Part shown: piece after piece, positions 46,705 to 57,521 of the stretch
How positions within the stretch are numbered: the first letter of the stretch is position 1
Layout: every line of letters starts with the position of its first letter
Source of the DNA: Acarospora socialis
Taxonomy: Eukaryota; Ascomycota; Lecanoromycetes; Acarosporales; Acarosporaceae
Assembly (NCBI GenBank): GCA_025617375.2
Contig: JAMYGW020000007.1
Span: 1,364,001 to 1,428,000 of the forward strand
Length of the DNA: 64,000 nucleotides
Direction: 5' to 3'
The notes under the pieces: model-generated
Database searches by the model: none
What the model saw: only the letters and a program-made list of their open reading frames with translations
What the model was told of the DNA's origin: nothing
Position numbers and translations under genes: made by a program

Positions 46705-48727
46705 TCAGTCCGGCAAGGTATGATACCTTAGGTGCGCCGCCATTGCAAATGTCGGCATGATGGCTCCGCAGGTCTCGCACGTATCTCCAGGGTTAGGGTC
46801 AAGCTCTTCGCTGTCCCACAAGCCTTCATCAGCACTACGATCTTGGCTTGGCTGGATGAGATCTTCGGAGCCTGTTCGGTCATATAGAATTACGCTCAAT
46901 CCTTCGTACTTTGTAGCCCCATCCGACAGACTAGGCGCATCTCCCAGCCTGAGCTCCTGTTGTTTCTCTTCGTCGTCGTCTGATGGCGCCGTGTCTTTGT
47001 CCTCTATCTTCCATTCCTTCAGCACGCTCTCCTGCCTCCTGAACATCCGACTAATGTCCCTGCCGGTCCCGCCCCGTTCATCGGTCGCAGCCTCAACCAT
47101 GTTCGTGGCAGCCACGTTGACAAGACTCAGATCCCATCCAGATGTTCCGGGATGCAGTTTACGGAAAATCGGAATCAGAGCCTCGCTGACAAGCTTGTCC
47201 CCTACACTTTCGATACTCTCGGTCTGGTTGAAGACAAAGGTAGGCATGGGAACCGAGCGTGAGATGCGATTGAAGCATCGTGCACGACTACCATCCGGAT
47301 TACGAGGCGGCCGAGGTCGCGTCGACAACCGCAGCGTGCGCGGATGAGCAAGCCACCTCCTTTTCGTCCGCGCGTCCCTGAACCTGTGCGCATCAGTATC
47401 TGTTGGAGGGTCACTGTCAGTGTCATCTTCGGTAAGGTCTGTCTGCATTCTTCTAATCAGGCTTCCAGCAAGCATCTTCAACTCCTTCTTCACTTCATCT
47501 AGCGTGTCCAGGCGGATGTAGCTATCCTCAATGCTGATTTGTCGCGGCACAGTTCTAGCTTGTCCTACTTCGGTCTCGTCGACGCCATTAATCAGGCCCC
47601 AGATTTTCGCACCGATGCCTTTCGGAGTGCCTGCCCTACCCAGAAGACTCTCTAGAACTTCCGCACACATGCCTGGGAAAAGCCGTACATCCCTGACCAG
47701 CACCTTCTCCTTCGTCCCGCCGAAAACTAAGCCATCATCATAAGCCGGTTCTCGTTGGAGAATGTGCTGCCGAATTTTCTGGGTGAGTATGAAACCTATT
47801 CCAGGGACCTTGCCAATGTCATGAAGATCCATGAAACTGATAACATTACTTTTATTCCCATCCATCATCTCATATGGTGGCAATAGCGTTGTCTGCCCTT
47901 TAGGCTTGTTGACGTTCCCTACGAGCTTAGACACGAGCTTGGTGGTGGAGATGCCAACCGTAGAAGTGTATCCCTTTTGCTCCTCAAGTTGGTGCCGAAG
48001 ATGCTGCGCGAGATGAGAGCCAAGTAGAAGACGCATGTACAGTGTGCCTGCATCTGAAGACTGCGGTGACGTCGGCGTTGACGAAGGCGGCGATATCGGT
48101 TGCGCAGATGTTGCAGTATACGTATGGCCAAAGAAGCTTGAAGCGTCATAGGGAAAGCCAATAATTGGATCATTGCGATTAAGGTGGAAGAAGGAGCCGC
48201 CAAGATTATTATAATTCAGCAAACCAATGTTGTAATCGATCATATCCGTAACGTCCATGAACACCTGCGTGGAGATAGTTAGCAGCGCCTACCAAGCAGC
48301 TTCGTACCATTCTGACCTCATCAAAGCCCAGTCTCTCCACCTTCTTGCTCCATGCGAATTCTCGCAGGAAGTTGTACAGTGCCTTTGATGCATCCCGGAA
48401 GCGCGTGAGGTCTTCACCGGGCACGATAATGACATCCGGGCAGGCCTTCCTCGCTTCCCGAATCAGCTGAAGCTTATACAGTCCCCGTCGGCGAGCTTCG
48501 TAGTTGCAGGTTACGATGATGTGTTTTTGCTGCACCGCGAGTGGCAATGACTTCAAGGCGGGATTCTCGGCTTCAAAGACCGCTGCGTAAAAGCAATCAT
48601 AGTCCTACCATGGATCAGATCATATCAGCCAAGAAATCTCCGTACATCAGTCCAGTTGCGGGCTTACGAAGTGTATGATGATCCGGTTATCATTCCTCTG
48701 CGGTACCTTCGTGACCAGATGATCCAT
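46705..48727 (-). CDS. Y-family DNA polymerase iota-like
   Basis: Minus-strand exons 48727-48668, 48604-48317 and 48264-46705 encode 635 residues. The palm motifs are IIIHFDYDCFYAAVFE (catalytic Asp in the FDYDCFYA segment) and LGFDEVFMDVTD (Asp-Glu pair), the latter split by the second intron. RGLYKLQLIREARKACPDVIIV is the finger region typical of polymerases eta and iota. A helix-hairpin-helix-like part (DIGKVPGIGFILTQKIRQHIL, then GIGAKIWGLINGVDETEV) follows, and a little-finger segment ends near PTFVF. The C-terminus has a ubiquitin-binding zinc finger pattern, CETCGAIMPTFAMAAHLRYH, as in translesion polymerases. It would copy past damaged bases, recruited by ubiquitinated PCNA. Assignment to iota rather than eta rests on recalled fungal annotations. 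Confidence 0.88.
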
Positions 48728-49850
48728 TGCTCCGTCATCTTCGGGACCGTCGCAAGCTCAATGACGCGTCAATGAGGAAGGCTAAGCAAATGCATCAACT
48801 TACGCTGTGCTTGCAACAATCTTCGGCTTGTGGAGCTAAGGGTTCATAAGACTGCAGCATGCTACCTCTCAGATAACGTGTTTTTGGTTCAGGAGAGGAA
48901 GGTTGTGTGCAACAACAAAGTGCTTCGGTAGCTTCTATGGTCTACCGTACTGGAAGATGTTCTGATGTTGTTGTCATTTCTGAGCACCTGATATAGCAGG
49001 TATAATATGAGCTTTGGCTATGATCTACAGGACATACCCTCTCGTATTGTGAGGTAAGGTAAGCTCTGTACCTAGATCCACAGCGTGGAAGGAAACCGTT
49101 GCATTCCTGGGATTTCGTCCTGACTGTGTCAGCTGATCCTTGCAATACGGGCTTCGACTCCAGATTTAGATCCCGCTTGCCCAAATAGACTGCAACATGT
49201 CAGAGGCGACAAAGATGGAAATGCTGGAGGGAAGGAAGGAATATTATGATTGAAGGAGGTGGCAGAGAGACGGCACTACGATGACTGCCTCTCGCGCACT
49301 TTCGTCGTCAATAATGTTACTTAATACAAACAACCACCCAACAATTGGATTCTAGTCTACCTCTAGGCTTCCTTTCGGATTTCAGAGCTATAAATACTTA
49401 CTTACTTTATTACTGCCAGCCAGCCCTCCCCCAACACCAACACCAACACCAACACGGGCGGCCCAACAGATCCAGATGAACTCGACGACCGGCGTCAGCT
49501 CATTCTACCTTGTTTGTCTCGTTCCGTGTTTGTCGTACAATTACGATTCATGCTTATATCTATATGTGTTCTCTATTCCTGTACCGACAGGATAATAAAG
49601 TGTTTTTTGGAATGATGTTGTATCATAGAGCGGCACGTCATGTCTTGCGTGTCCTCCCATTTCGTACATAATGCCATGCTCCCCCATCTCTGCCTGTCCA
49701 GTCATGCTCTCCAGATCTCCCACACGGTTCTCTTGACCTTTGGAAGTCGGAAGAGATCTAGCACTGCGCCCCTTCGAGGTTGATTGCCGAAACCCATACT
49801 TATCTTTAGCCCCCACGTCCTTTGTCTGTGATTGAGTATTTGCCCTCCAT
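48728..49850. other. divergent intergenic region
   Basis: 1.1 kb between the polymerase iota gene and an uncharacterised gene. A (CACCAA)n run lies near 49433-49455. Short frames such as 48942-49184 (minus) show no family resemblance. Confidence 0.55.
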
Positions 49851-49940
49851 ATGCACCCTGATCTTCCCACCAATATATTCCCGGCCAGCAGCCCTGTTTC
49901 CGGGCTCGAGTCTTGTACCGACCCCACCACAGGCCCGGCA

Positions 49941-50759
49941 ATGGGAGCAATGCCGAGCCTGTCTATCGTGGCCCTACCTCCCTCCCAACACACCGACGCA
50001 CGGCCTCCTCCCGCCAAGCGACCCAAGCTCTCCCTCACCACATCAGCGGTCCCTCTCACGTTCGGCAGATCAACGCCGGGTCTCAGGGCTTCTGCCTCGA
50101 CGGATTCTCCAACCCTGCGGAATACCTATGTTAACGCATACGAAGACTGCCGTCGCCTGTCCACGAGCTCTCCATCAACACCACCACCAAGCACACAAGC
50201 GGCAAACAGAGCATCACAATCTCCTATTCGCCCACTGACATCTCCATACCGACAGGAGGCTCCATATAAGAATCCCCTGGGCATCAGAGGTATTTTGCGC
50301 AATGGCCCGCTGCCGAGACGGCACTTCTCGGCGAACTCGGCACGGACACCACGCCGGCTGTTCCCGGACATCAAGCACGTCTCGTACCGGTCGCCGTTAG
50401 AGGAGGTCGTGCCAGACAGAAGAAATCTGTCGGACATCGAAGAGGTTTTTGAGGATGAGGACCTAGGTCGCGCCATTGGTCACTTGAAAGATGAGGGAAA
50501 CAAAGTTCACATACGTACATCAGAAACGGAGTCAGATACCAAAAGTGAAGATCGTGCGGACCGTCAGGGAATCACTCTTACGCCTGTAACGGTTGCCACC
50601 GTTAAGTGTTTTGCACCAGGGTGCAGAAAACGGCGGAGAGAATGGGTATGGACGTTGGAGGACTCACCGGAACTGGCAAGGCAGAACAAGGCCGATCTTG
50701 ATCAGGGTACGGGGTCAAGGAGAGGATGGCAGGGTGATGGATCGTCTTCTCCATGGTGA
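49941..50759 (+). CDS. uncharacterised, mostly disordered fungal protein ending near a KRRREWVWTL motif
   Basis: A single exon gives 272 residues from the Met at 49941 (the frame is open back to a Met at 49851). I do not recognise a named family. The N-terminus (LPPSQHTDARPPPAKRPKLSL) looks like a nuclear localisation segment. The middle is Ser/Pro/Thr-rich with conserved-looking islands (NTYVNAYEDCRRL, GIRGILRNGPLPRR, KHVSYRSPLEEVV). Near the C-terminus is C-x4-C-RKRRREWVWTLED, a motif I recall at the end of conserved Eurotiales hypothetical proteins. The islands and the motif support a real gene rather than a chance frame. A nuclear role is only a guess from the basic segments. Confidence 0.7.
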   Translation: MGAMPSLSIVALPPSQHTDARPPPAKRPKLSLTTSAVPLTFGRSTPGLRASASTDSPTLRNTYVNAYEDCRRLSTSSPSTPPPSTQAANRASQSPIRPLTSPYRQEAPYKNPLGIRGILRNGPLPRRHFSANSARTPRRLFPDIKHVSYRSPLEEVVPDRRNLSDIEEVFEDEDLGRAIGHLKDEGNKVHIRTSETESDTKSEDRADRQGITLTPVTVATVKCFAPGCRKRRREWVWTLEDSPELARQNKADLDQGTGSRRGWQGDGSSSPW

Positions 50760-51055
50760 CGAAACCACAGTCGCTGAAGCTTCTCTGGAGGTACTGGTGA
50801 GACGGTGAATCAAGGATGCGATGTAGAAACGAGCAAGCGCGGACATCAGAATGACTAGGTATATACGATGCCTCTCATAAAGCACGAAAGAATTCACTCT
50901 CAGGTTGGTCCCGCAAACAGTAGTATTGGCTCTGGTGTGACCGAGACAACACGCCCAAACAACGCTTGATAATCTGTGCAAAAGCAAACTGGGTAATTTG
51001 GAATGTGGGTTTCGCATGCCCAATAGTGACATACCCTAGAATGACCGGAACGCTG

Positions 51056-54000
51056 TTAAGACCCCACTTCCGTCTCCACACCCGGTTCTCTACCGCCCAG
51101 ACCTCCAGTCATCTTGTGTTTGACCCGCCTGAGCGCAAATTTGGCCTCGTCTCTGGCAAATACTACGTTCCGAACAGGCTTCCATTGCCTCAAACCCCTC
51201 TGCTTCCTCTTCTCACTCTTCTTGTTCGCCACGTCTTGCGTCTCTTCCGCGGTCATGGCACCCCTGTTCGGCATATCGAAATCTCTTGCACCATCTGCTT
51301 GACTCATGTTCTTTGCGAAATCGGTATTGGTACCGTCCTTGATGCCGAGGTCTTCGGCGTCTGAGTCGGAGTCGGAGTTATCGTCATCGTCGAGGTTGTC
51401 GTCGTGCCATCTGGGGTTATAAGGATCGTGAAGCGGTCGATCCACGCCCGGCTCTGCTCTCTTCCTACCTTGCGAGTCCATGTATGCTTTCGGATCTTCG
51501 CCAAACGCACCACTCCAGTCGATCCCGTTTTTGTCAAGCCACTTCTTCCTCTCCTCAGGTTCGGCGTCCTTTAGCACATCGCGCCCTTCTGTCAAAGATT
51601 TCTCATGTAGCTCTTGGACGGTCGGTGGCATTTCCTTCGTGACCCTCCGCTTGCGCACGCCTTCAGCAAGACAGGCTTCCCACGTCTCGTAAGTTTCCCG
51701 GCTTTCATCATCCACCACAAACTGCTCGTGAGATTCGTCCGTCCCGGCTTTGAACTGGCAGCGGAACTGAAGACGACCGACCTCTGTAAGATCTTCAAGA
51801 CCTTTCACACCCTTACAGTTCTCTTCCGTAACGTAATTCTGTGTCAAACGCGCACCGTTCCTCGTTGTCCAGATAGGGATATTGACAGGGGTGTTCTCAT
51901 TATCCACCAGCTGGTGCAGCCAGAGGATAGCGTAAGCGGTCGCGCCGCGCTTACCGGCAGTGTGGAACTCGAAAACCACGGGAGACCGGTATCGAAACTT
52001 GACTGGAAGCCTGACATCGTTCCTTCCATCATGCTTCGCTAGGTCCCAGTACATACCGTCACCCTCTGGAAGACTTCGACACTGTGTCCGGGAGATTGAG
52101 CCAGTGCTGCCGCCCGTCCGCAATCTCAGCTTCGCATGGCTGTGGTAGTTCAAGGCAAGCATCCTAGCAGATGTGAACTCAAAAGTACCGACATCCCATC
52201 CGAGCATATTCGGTGGTAGCCGGGTCTTTATGCTCCGGAACAGAAGAGAAATACGGATGCGGCCGAAACCCTTTACAGAACGTTAGTTTCATCTTAGATT
52301 AGGGCGTATTCGAATGCTTACGATTCCACCATCGAGGGGGTACCATCTCGTGACCTGAGAAGTTGTCTGTAGAATATCGGATAGCTTCAGAGGCACAACA
52401 CCCAAGATCGGGTCATGCTCTCTGTGTCGTTGGTCCCGGACGGTGACGGTCACAATACCAGACCTCCAATCTCTCATAAACCTTTCCGTTCCGGCGTTGA
52501 AGATAGGCTTGCTGCTCACCGCCTTGGCTCGAGTACGGTAGACCTTGCTTCAAGTTAGCAGAGATTCCTCATGAACAATGGAGCGCAAGTTTCTTACGAG
52601 CTCGTCGTTGTAGATAATAGTACAATAACTGGTCGGTAATTTCTTGCTCTCCTCATCAGTAATCTCTCCAGCCGGCTTAGCTGGCTCGTACTCGCGACCT
52701 TTGCGGTTTCCTTCGCTGCCCTTGATGTTTTCCAATTCAAGATTGACAATCTGGTGCACGACAACACTGCAGACACCACTGGGCCAGAGCGGATCCGGTG
52801 GCGTATGCACGACAGCATCTTCTTCCTCGGTGTCTATGGTACCTTTCTCGTCCTGTAACTTCTCATCATTTTTGAGAGACTCCGGCAGAGTGGGGTCCTT
52901 GCCATCCGTTCGGAGAGCAGGGCGGAACTTTGGCTTGCCAAAGTATCCAACTTCCCAATGTAGCTCACCCGGCATTTCGCTTCCAGTCTCCATGCCTTGG
53001 AGTTTGGAGACTTGCGGGTACATCTTGCTGGGATGCTGAATCATCTTCTGCATAGAGAGTTCCACTTTCCCGACAATATCGTCAGCGGTAGTGCGATCGG
53101 AATCCCACAGTTCAACGCTAAGTTGCTCGTCGGCTTTGATCAATTCAGGTGTGACCAGTAAACTAAAAAATACTATCAGCACCAGTCCTACTCAGGGTTG
53201 AAGCATCCTTACGCAGCTGTTTCTTCCCAGATTGGATTGAGGTCATCGGTGATTACTCGAGTGCAATACATCGGTTTCCCATACTTGGAAAAGGATAGTG
53301 TAATGTATGGGTCACTTCCGCCATGTTTGCTGCCACGTTTATCTTGCTTGCTCAGACCGACTGCACGGTGAATCCTGATCCACAGTACTCCGAGAGCGAG
53401 CACGTCTTTCTGTACGTCATCCCCTTGGAGCATTTTTCCAAGGTCGAGGGACATTGATTTGGGAGCAACATACATGCTGGCCGCAGCTCCGATCGCGTAG
53501 TTGACGAAGTTCGAGATCAACGGTAGGTTGAGAATATTGACACCTTTCTCCACCATCGGGATGCAGCCGGCCTGAACCTGTGGTATGCCCATCAAGGTGA
53601 AAGTTAGGTTTTTCAGATAAGGTGGTTCAGGAGTCATTTGAAGTCGCATCCGCACGGTTCCTACCAGGCCCTGCAACTCGACAAAGATGGGGAGTGGCAC
53701 ACCGAAAAGCCCTTTGACACCAAGATAGAAGACCACCTGCATATGCATGTTTCGCGCCCTGGCCGACGAACTTTTGCCGGTAGGTTTCGCGTGGTATGCA
53801 AAGGCAATTTCAATGTTATAGTAGTCGCCTCCTTCCTCATCCGCCGCAGCTTCTTGTGGATCTTTGGTCTGCTTGTTCTCCTCATGTATGCTCTGCTTGA
53901 GCTGTTTCACATGTGTGTCCGGTAGAGCGCGGAGACTCAGGATCCGAATTGGATTATTCCCCTGGTTGATTTCGGCAACCCGAACGTTCTCGATCACTCC

Positions 54001-55051
54001 GGGTATCGAGGCCTGCATGACATCTTCAAGCGTATCCGCAACTGAAGCGAACATGTCCGGGTCAATGAGACCCCATACAACACCCAGCAAAGTGTTCAGC
54101 CATTCGACCGATTCAGGAAGAAGGTTTGCCGTTGCCTGAAGCACGCAATCAGTGGTCTACCCTCACGTATATTTCTTTCCAGATGATGTGGCTTACAGTT
54201 TCCCCTCGCATCTGTTCACTGGACCATTCAATTTCTCGCCCACTGCGAATCACCTCTTTCATCCACAACCAGATCCCAGAAACAATGCAAGCAGCGGTGG
54301 GAATAAGACCCTTCAATGAACCTCCAAACAACTTTCCGAGGATGACTATCGCGACGAACACGCCAGTGCACAAAGCTCCGGCTCTCTTCTCCAACGAAGC
54401 GAACATGGGCTCGTAACTGACCGACGGCGTAGGATGAAAGAGTATATTGGTCTTCTCTCCATGAATGGGAACATCTGAGGTGCTGCCTTCGGCGATAGGA
54501 TCTGGCGGTGCGGTAACATCTTGATTATGCTTGTACTCGGATAGTGGTTGTGAAGGGTCTGTCTTGGCGGTCTTCAATTCACAGTTAGTCGGGGTTTCCA
54601 GCCTTTGTGAAGAAGTTGAGTTTGGAAGTGAGAGCAAAAAGGGGGGCAAAGGTCCCGTGTATAGATTAACTCACTGCTGGTTTGCCAAGATTCGCATTGG
54701 GCACGGTGAGCTACACGTGTAAATTAGCATATATTCCATGGATCACTTATTCTCAAGACCCACTTTGGGATCTTCTGAGGCCTTCATAAAGTCTTTGTTT
54801 ACATCCTCGATAACGACTTCATGGCCCGTCGTTGGATCAGTAACCGTTTGTCGTGTGCCCGACTTAGCTGCATTTGAGGCCTTATGAGGAGTCGCATCAG
54901 CCTGGGTCTGCTGCAATTTCCTCCTACGTTCCTCCTCAATGCGTTTGTCGCGCTCCTTCTTGTCTCTGTCTAGACTTTCCACAAACTTTTGGATGGTCGG
55001 AATCGTATTGGTACCAGAGTAGTGGCCAGGGGCACGTTGTTGTTCGGCCAT
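51056..55051 (-). CDS. Mug190-like SMP and C2-domain membrane contact-site protein
   Basis: Seven minus-strand exons (55051-54764, 54710-54675, 54571-54197, 54135-53213, 53162-52598, 52543-52322 and 52270-51056) encode 1207 residues, close to fission yeast Mug190. After TIQKFVESLDRDKKERDKRIEEERRRK comes a membrane hairpin (about residues 155-195: LCTGVFVAIVILGKLFGG, LIPTAACIVSGIWLWM). An SMP lipid-transfer domain follows (LLPESVEWLNTLLGVVWGLIDPDMFASVADTLEDVMQ...). A first C2 domain (GVLWIRIHRAVGLSKQD...SDPYITLSF...NPIWEETA), a second (GVCSVVVHQIVNLELEN...RDQRHREHDPILG) and a long acidic tail complete it. Proteins of this build bridge ER and plasma membrane and move lipids. The second intron acceptor (AAG at 54572) and the 36-nt exon 54710-54675 (LTVPNANLGKPA) were chosen to match recalled relatives; a Met at 54739 is not the start. 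Confidence 0.88.
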
Positions 55052-55599
55052 GTTGTGCAGGTGGAGAGGGAATTTGATACAACAATAATGCAGCAAGGGA
55101 GCAGCAACTGAGGGGTATCAACGAAAGGTCGGCCAACAGCCCCAAGGGCGAACTTGAATCAGAAAGATGGAATCCGTACGTGGAGTATATCTTCACAATG
55201 AAAGGAGGCTATATGAGATTAAGTGTGCAAGCGCGAGCAGGGAATCCAGCAAAAAGTAGGTAACTAGGTAGGTCGCTCGTCGGCGAGCTAAGGTAGGTCT
55301 TCGTACCGGTTTCGCTTCATCACTGCTGCCCAGTTCCCGAATCTGTCACGTGTCCCGAGCTCACGAAAGTAAGCTAAGGCGAAAATCAAGCCCGGATTCA
55401 CATGTGGGTTTGATTAGCACAGGGGGCTCTTCGTGATACCAGAGATGGGCTTTCCATCCAGCCAGCTCCCCTGAATTAGTGAAAGGGTGGGAGTACGGGC
55501 GAAAATCAATAAAGCCTGCAAACATCAACCCTGCAATAATATAATGTTTACGTAACTGATCTCAAGGCCAGAAACCATCACTTGCTCCACTCCCTCGGT
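55052..55599. promoter_or_regulatory. divergent intergenic region, Mug190-like / deacetylase
   Basis: 548 bp between two start codons. TAGGTA-type motifs occur at 55258-55300. A TCACGTG core (E-box) is at about 55346-55352. No coding content seen. Confidence 0.5.
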
Positions 55600-57111
55600 A
55601 TGACAAGAATTAAGACATTTAGCAACTGCAAATTATGCATCGCTGGGAAGTTTGGCGAAGGCGAACTCCATGTAGACCTCGACACGGGGAATTTTACCAA
55701 TGCTTCCAACAATCGACCGGATGTTATCAACCTTGGTGGCAAGACCATTGCCCCAGGCTATCTGGAGCTGCAGAGTAACGTAAGTGATCAACGGATACCT
55801 GGGTAGATTCTTTGTTCTGAACAGGATTTCTGAAATCGCTAGCTGACTGCACATGTGACAGGGCGTTTTAGGGTTTCATTTCACCCACCACCGGAATGGG
55901 GAAACCTACCGAGCAGAGCTTGAGAAAGTATCAAGATATCTTCCTTCCAAGGGAGTTACTGGCTTCTGGTGTACACTTCCAACAGTGTCTATAGAGAATG
56001 TGAAGAAGGTACAGCTTCAACCCTCATGGCGCGGCTTGAATTTCCTCCATTTCTAGGCACAGGTGGAGCAGGTACGGCTCAGACTTTTTCGAGTTTATGT
56101 TGATATAGTCTATTTAGTCCACGGATTGTACTCACTTGTCATGGATCTATTACTCACCTGTTCTATCCTTTAACGAACCCTCCTGTGATTAGCTCCCAAG
56201 GACCATGTCGTATTTCCGAGATTACATGGTCGCACACAAGCTTACCCTTATTCTCCTATCAGACACTACCACAACTATCCCCTCGAGGCTTTCAACATGG
56301 AGCATCGTTACTTGGCGCCCACGTAGAAGGCGGCTTCCTCGCCCCCACCAGACGCGGTGCCCACAACGCCGACCTCTTCCTAGTTCCCGACGAGACCACC
56401 GCAGAAGAAGCCTATGGTGAAGACAATCTCAAATCCGTCGTCAAACTTATCACCGTTGCCCCTGAACTCCCAGGCTCACTCCAACTCATCTCCCGCCTGA
56501 CCGAAAAGTACGACACCGTCGTCTCCCTCGGCCACAGCGCCGCCGACTATGACACCGGCACCGCCGCCCTGGACGCCGGAGCCACGGCCCTCACGCACGT
56601 CTTCAACGCCATGAACCCCTGCCACCACCGCAATCCTGGCCTCGCCGGCTGTATCTCCTCGCCGGAAGCCCCCTACTACAGCGTCATCGCCGATGGCATC
56701 CACCTGCACCCGGCGACTCTGACGACCGCGTACCGCGCGAACCCCGAAAGATGTATCCTGATCACGGACTCGATCGAGCTGGCGGGCCTGCCGGACGGCG
56801 TGTATCCGGGGCATGCGCAGATCCCGCACACGCAGCGGAAGAGGGGTAATGAGGTGACAATCGATGGCACGGACACGTTGATCGGGAGCTGTATCGGGTT
56901 GGACGAATGTGTTCGGAATCTGAAGAGGTGGAATGGTTGCACAATGGCGGGGGCGGTGAGGTGCGTGACGGAGAACGTGGCCGATATGATGGGCGAGAGG
57001 GAAAGGGGTAAGCTTGAGGTAGGACGGAGCGCCGATTTTGTGGTTCTGGAGGATGATGGGGAAGTGTTGCAGACATGGGTGAAGGGCGTCAAGGTGTATG
57101 AGCGGAGATGA
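55600..57111 (+). CDS. N-acetylglucosamine-6-phosphate deacetylase (NagA family)
   Basis: Exons 55600-55779, 55862-56008 and 56263-57111 encode 391 residues. The enzyme removes the acetyl group from GlcNAc-6-phosphate in chitin-sugar catabolism. Family motifs in order: GKTIAPGYLELQSNGVLGFHFT, KGVTGFWCTLPT, LLGAHVEGGFLAPTRRGAHN, SLGHSAADYDTG, ALTHVFNAMNPCHHRNPGLAG, YYSVIADGIHLHP and ITDSIELAG, ending GRSADFVVLEDDGEV. The metal ligands (Glu of HVEG, His of LGHS, His of THVFNAM) and the catalytic Asp (TDS) are all present. The usual EGPF reads EGGF here. The second intron is 254 nt, long for this window, and could hide a small exon, but the direct junction VKK-TLPQLSPRGF agrees with the family. 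Start MTRIKTFSN at 55600. Confidence 0.9.
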
Positions 57112-57521
57112 TCATTGGAAAGACGCTGGAAGGATCGCAAAGAAACAACGACCTGGAACCGTCATGGTCAGACCATATCCGATGATTGATGACTTTCAAT
57201 TTAGCAAGATGATGAGAATAGAAATAAAGCCGGAAAATCTCCAACGGACAGGGGCAGTGTCTTCCCAAGCAACCTAAATGTCATAGTATGTGAATATAAA
57301 TGGATATGATCAATATGTTTCTAATGCCACCACGTCTTGAATACACACCCTGCTCTAAACTCTGACATACCGCTGCATCTCACGTCATCTAATGCTGGTA
57401 AACACACAAGTCGTTGCCCGTTCCAATGGTGCTGTTATGCCCACAAAGCCCAACGACGCCCTGAAGATGCCAGTGCCATAGCCCGGCCCAACGCCCTATA
57501 CCACAAGCAGGTCCCAGAACT
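57112..57521. other. intergenic, convergent genes
   Basis: 410 bp between the deacetylase and ADAM stop codons. No gene or repeat recognised. Confidence 0.6.

Noticed and set aside
49541-50059. 172-residue minus-strand frame
   Set aside because: Antisense to the uncharacterised gene at 49941 and without any recognisable domain.
54675-54739. alternative start of the Mug190-like gene at 54739 or 54697
   Set aside because: It would discard the upstream exon (55051-54764), whose TIQKFVESLDRDKKERDKR segment fits relatives, and gives the wrong frame for VPNANLGK.
54743-55051. separate small gene of about 100 residues
   Set aside because: The sequence is the N-terminal exon of the Mug190-like gene; a GTGGGT donor at 54763 and a TAG acceptor at 54711 connect it.
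18493-57111. secondary metabolite or other pathway gene cluster
   Set aside because: No backbone enzyme, transporter or pathway regulator is present; the genes are unrelated housekeeping functions.
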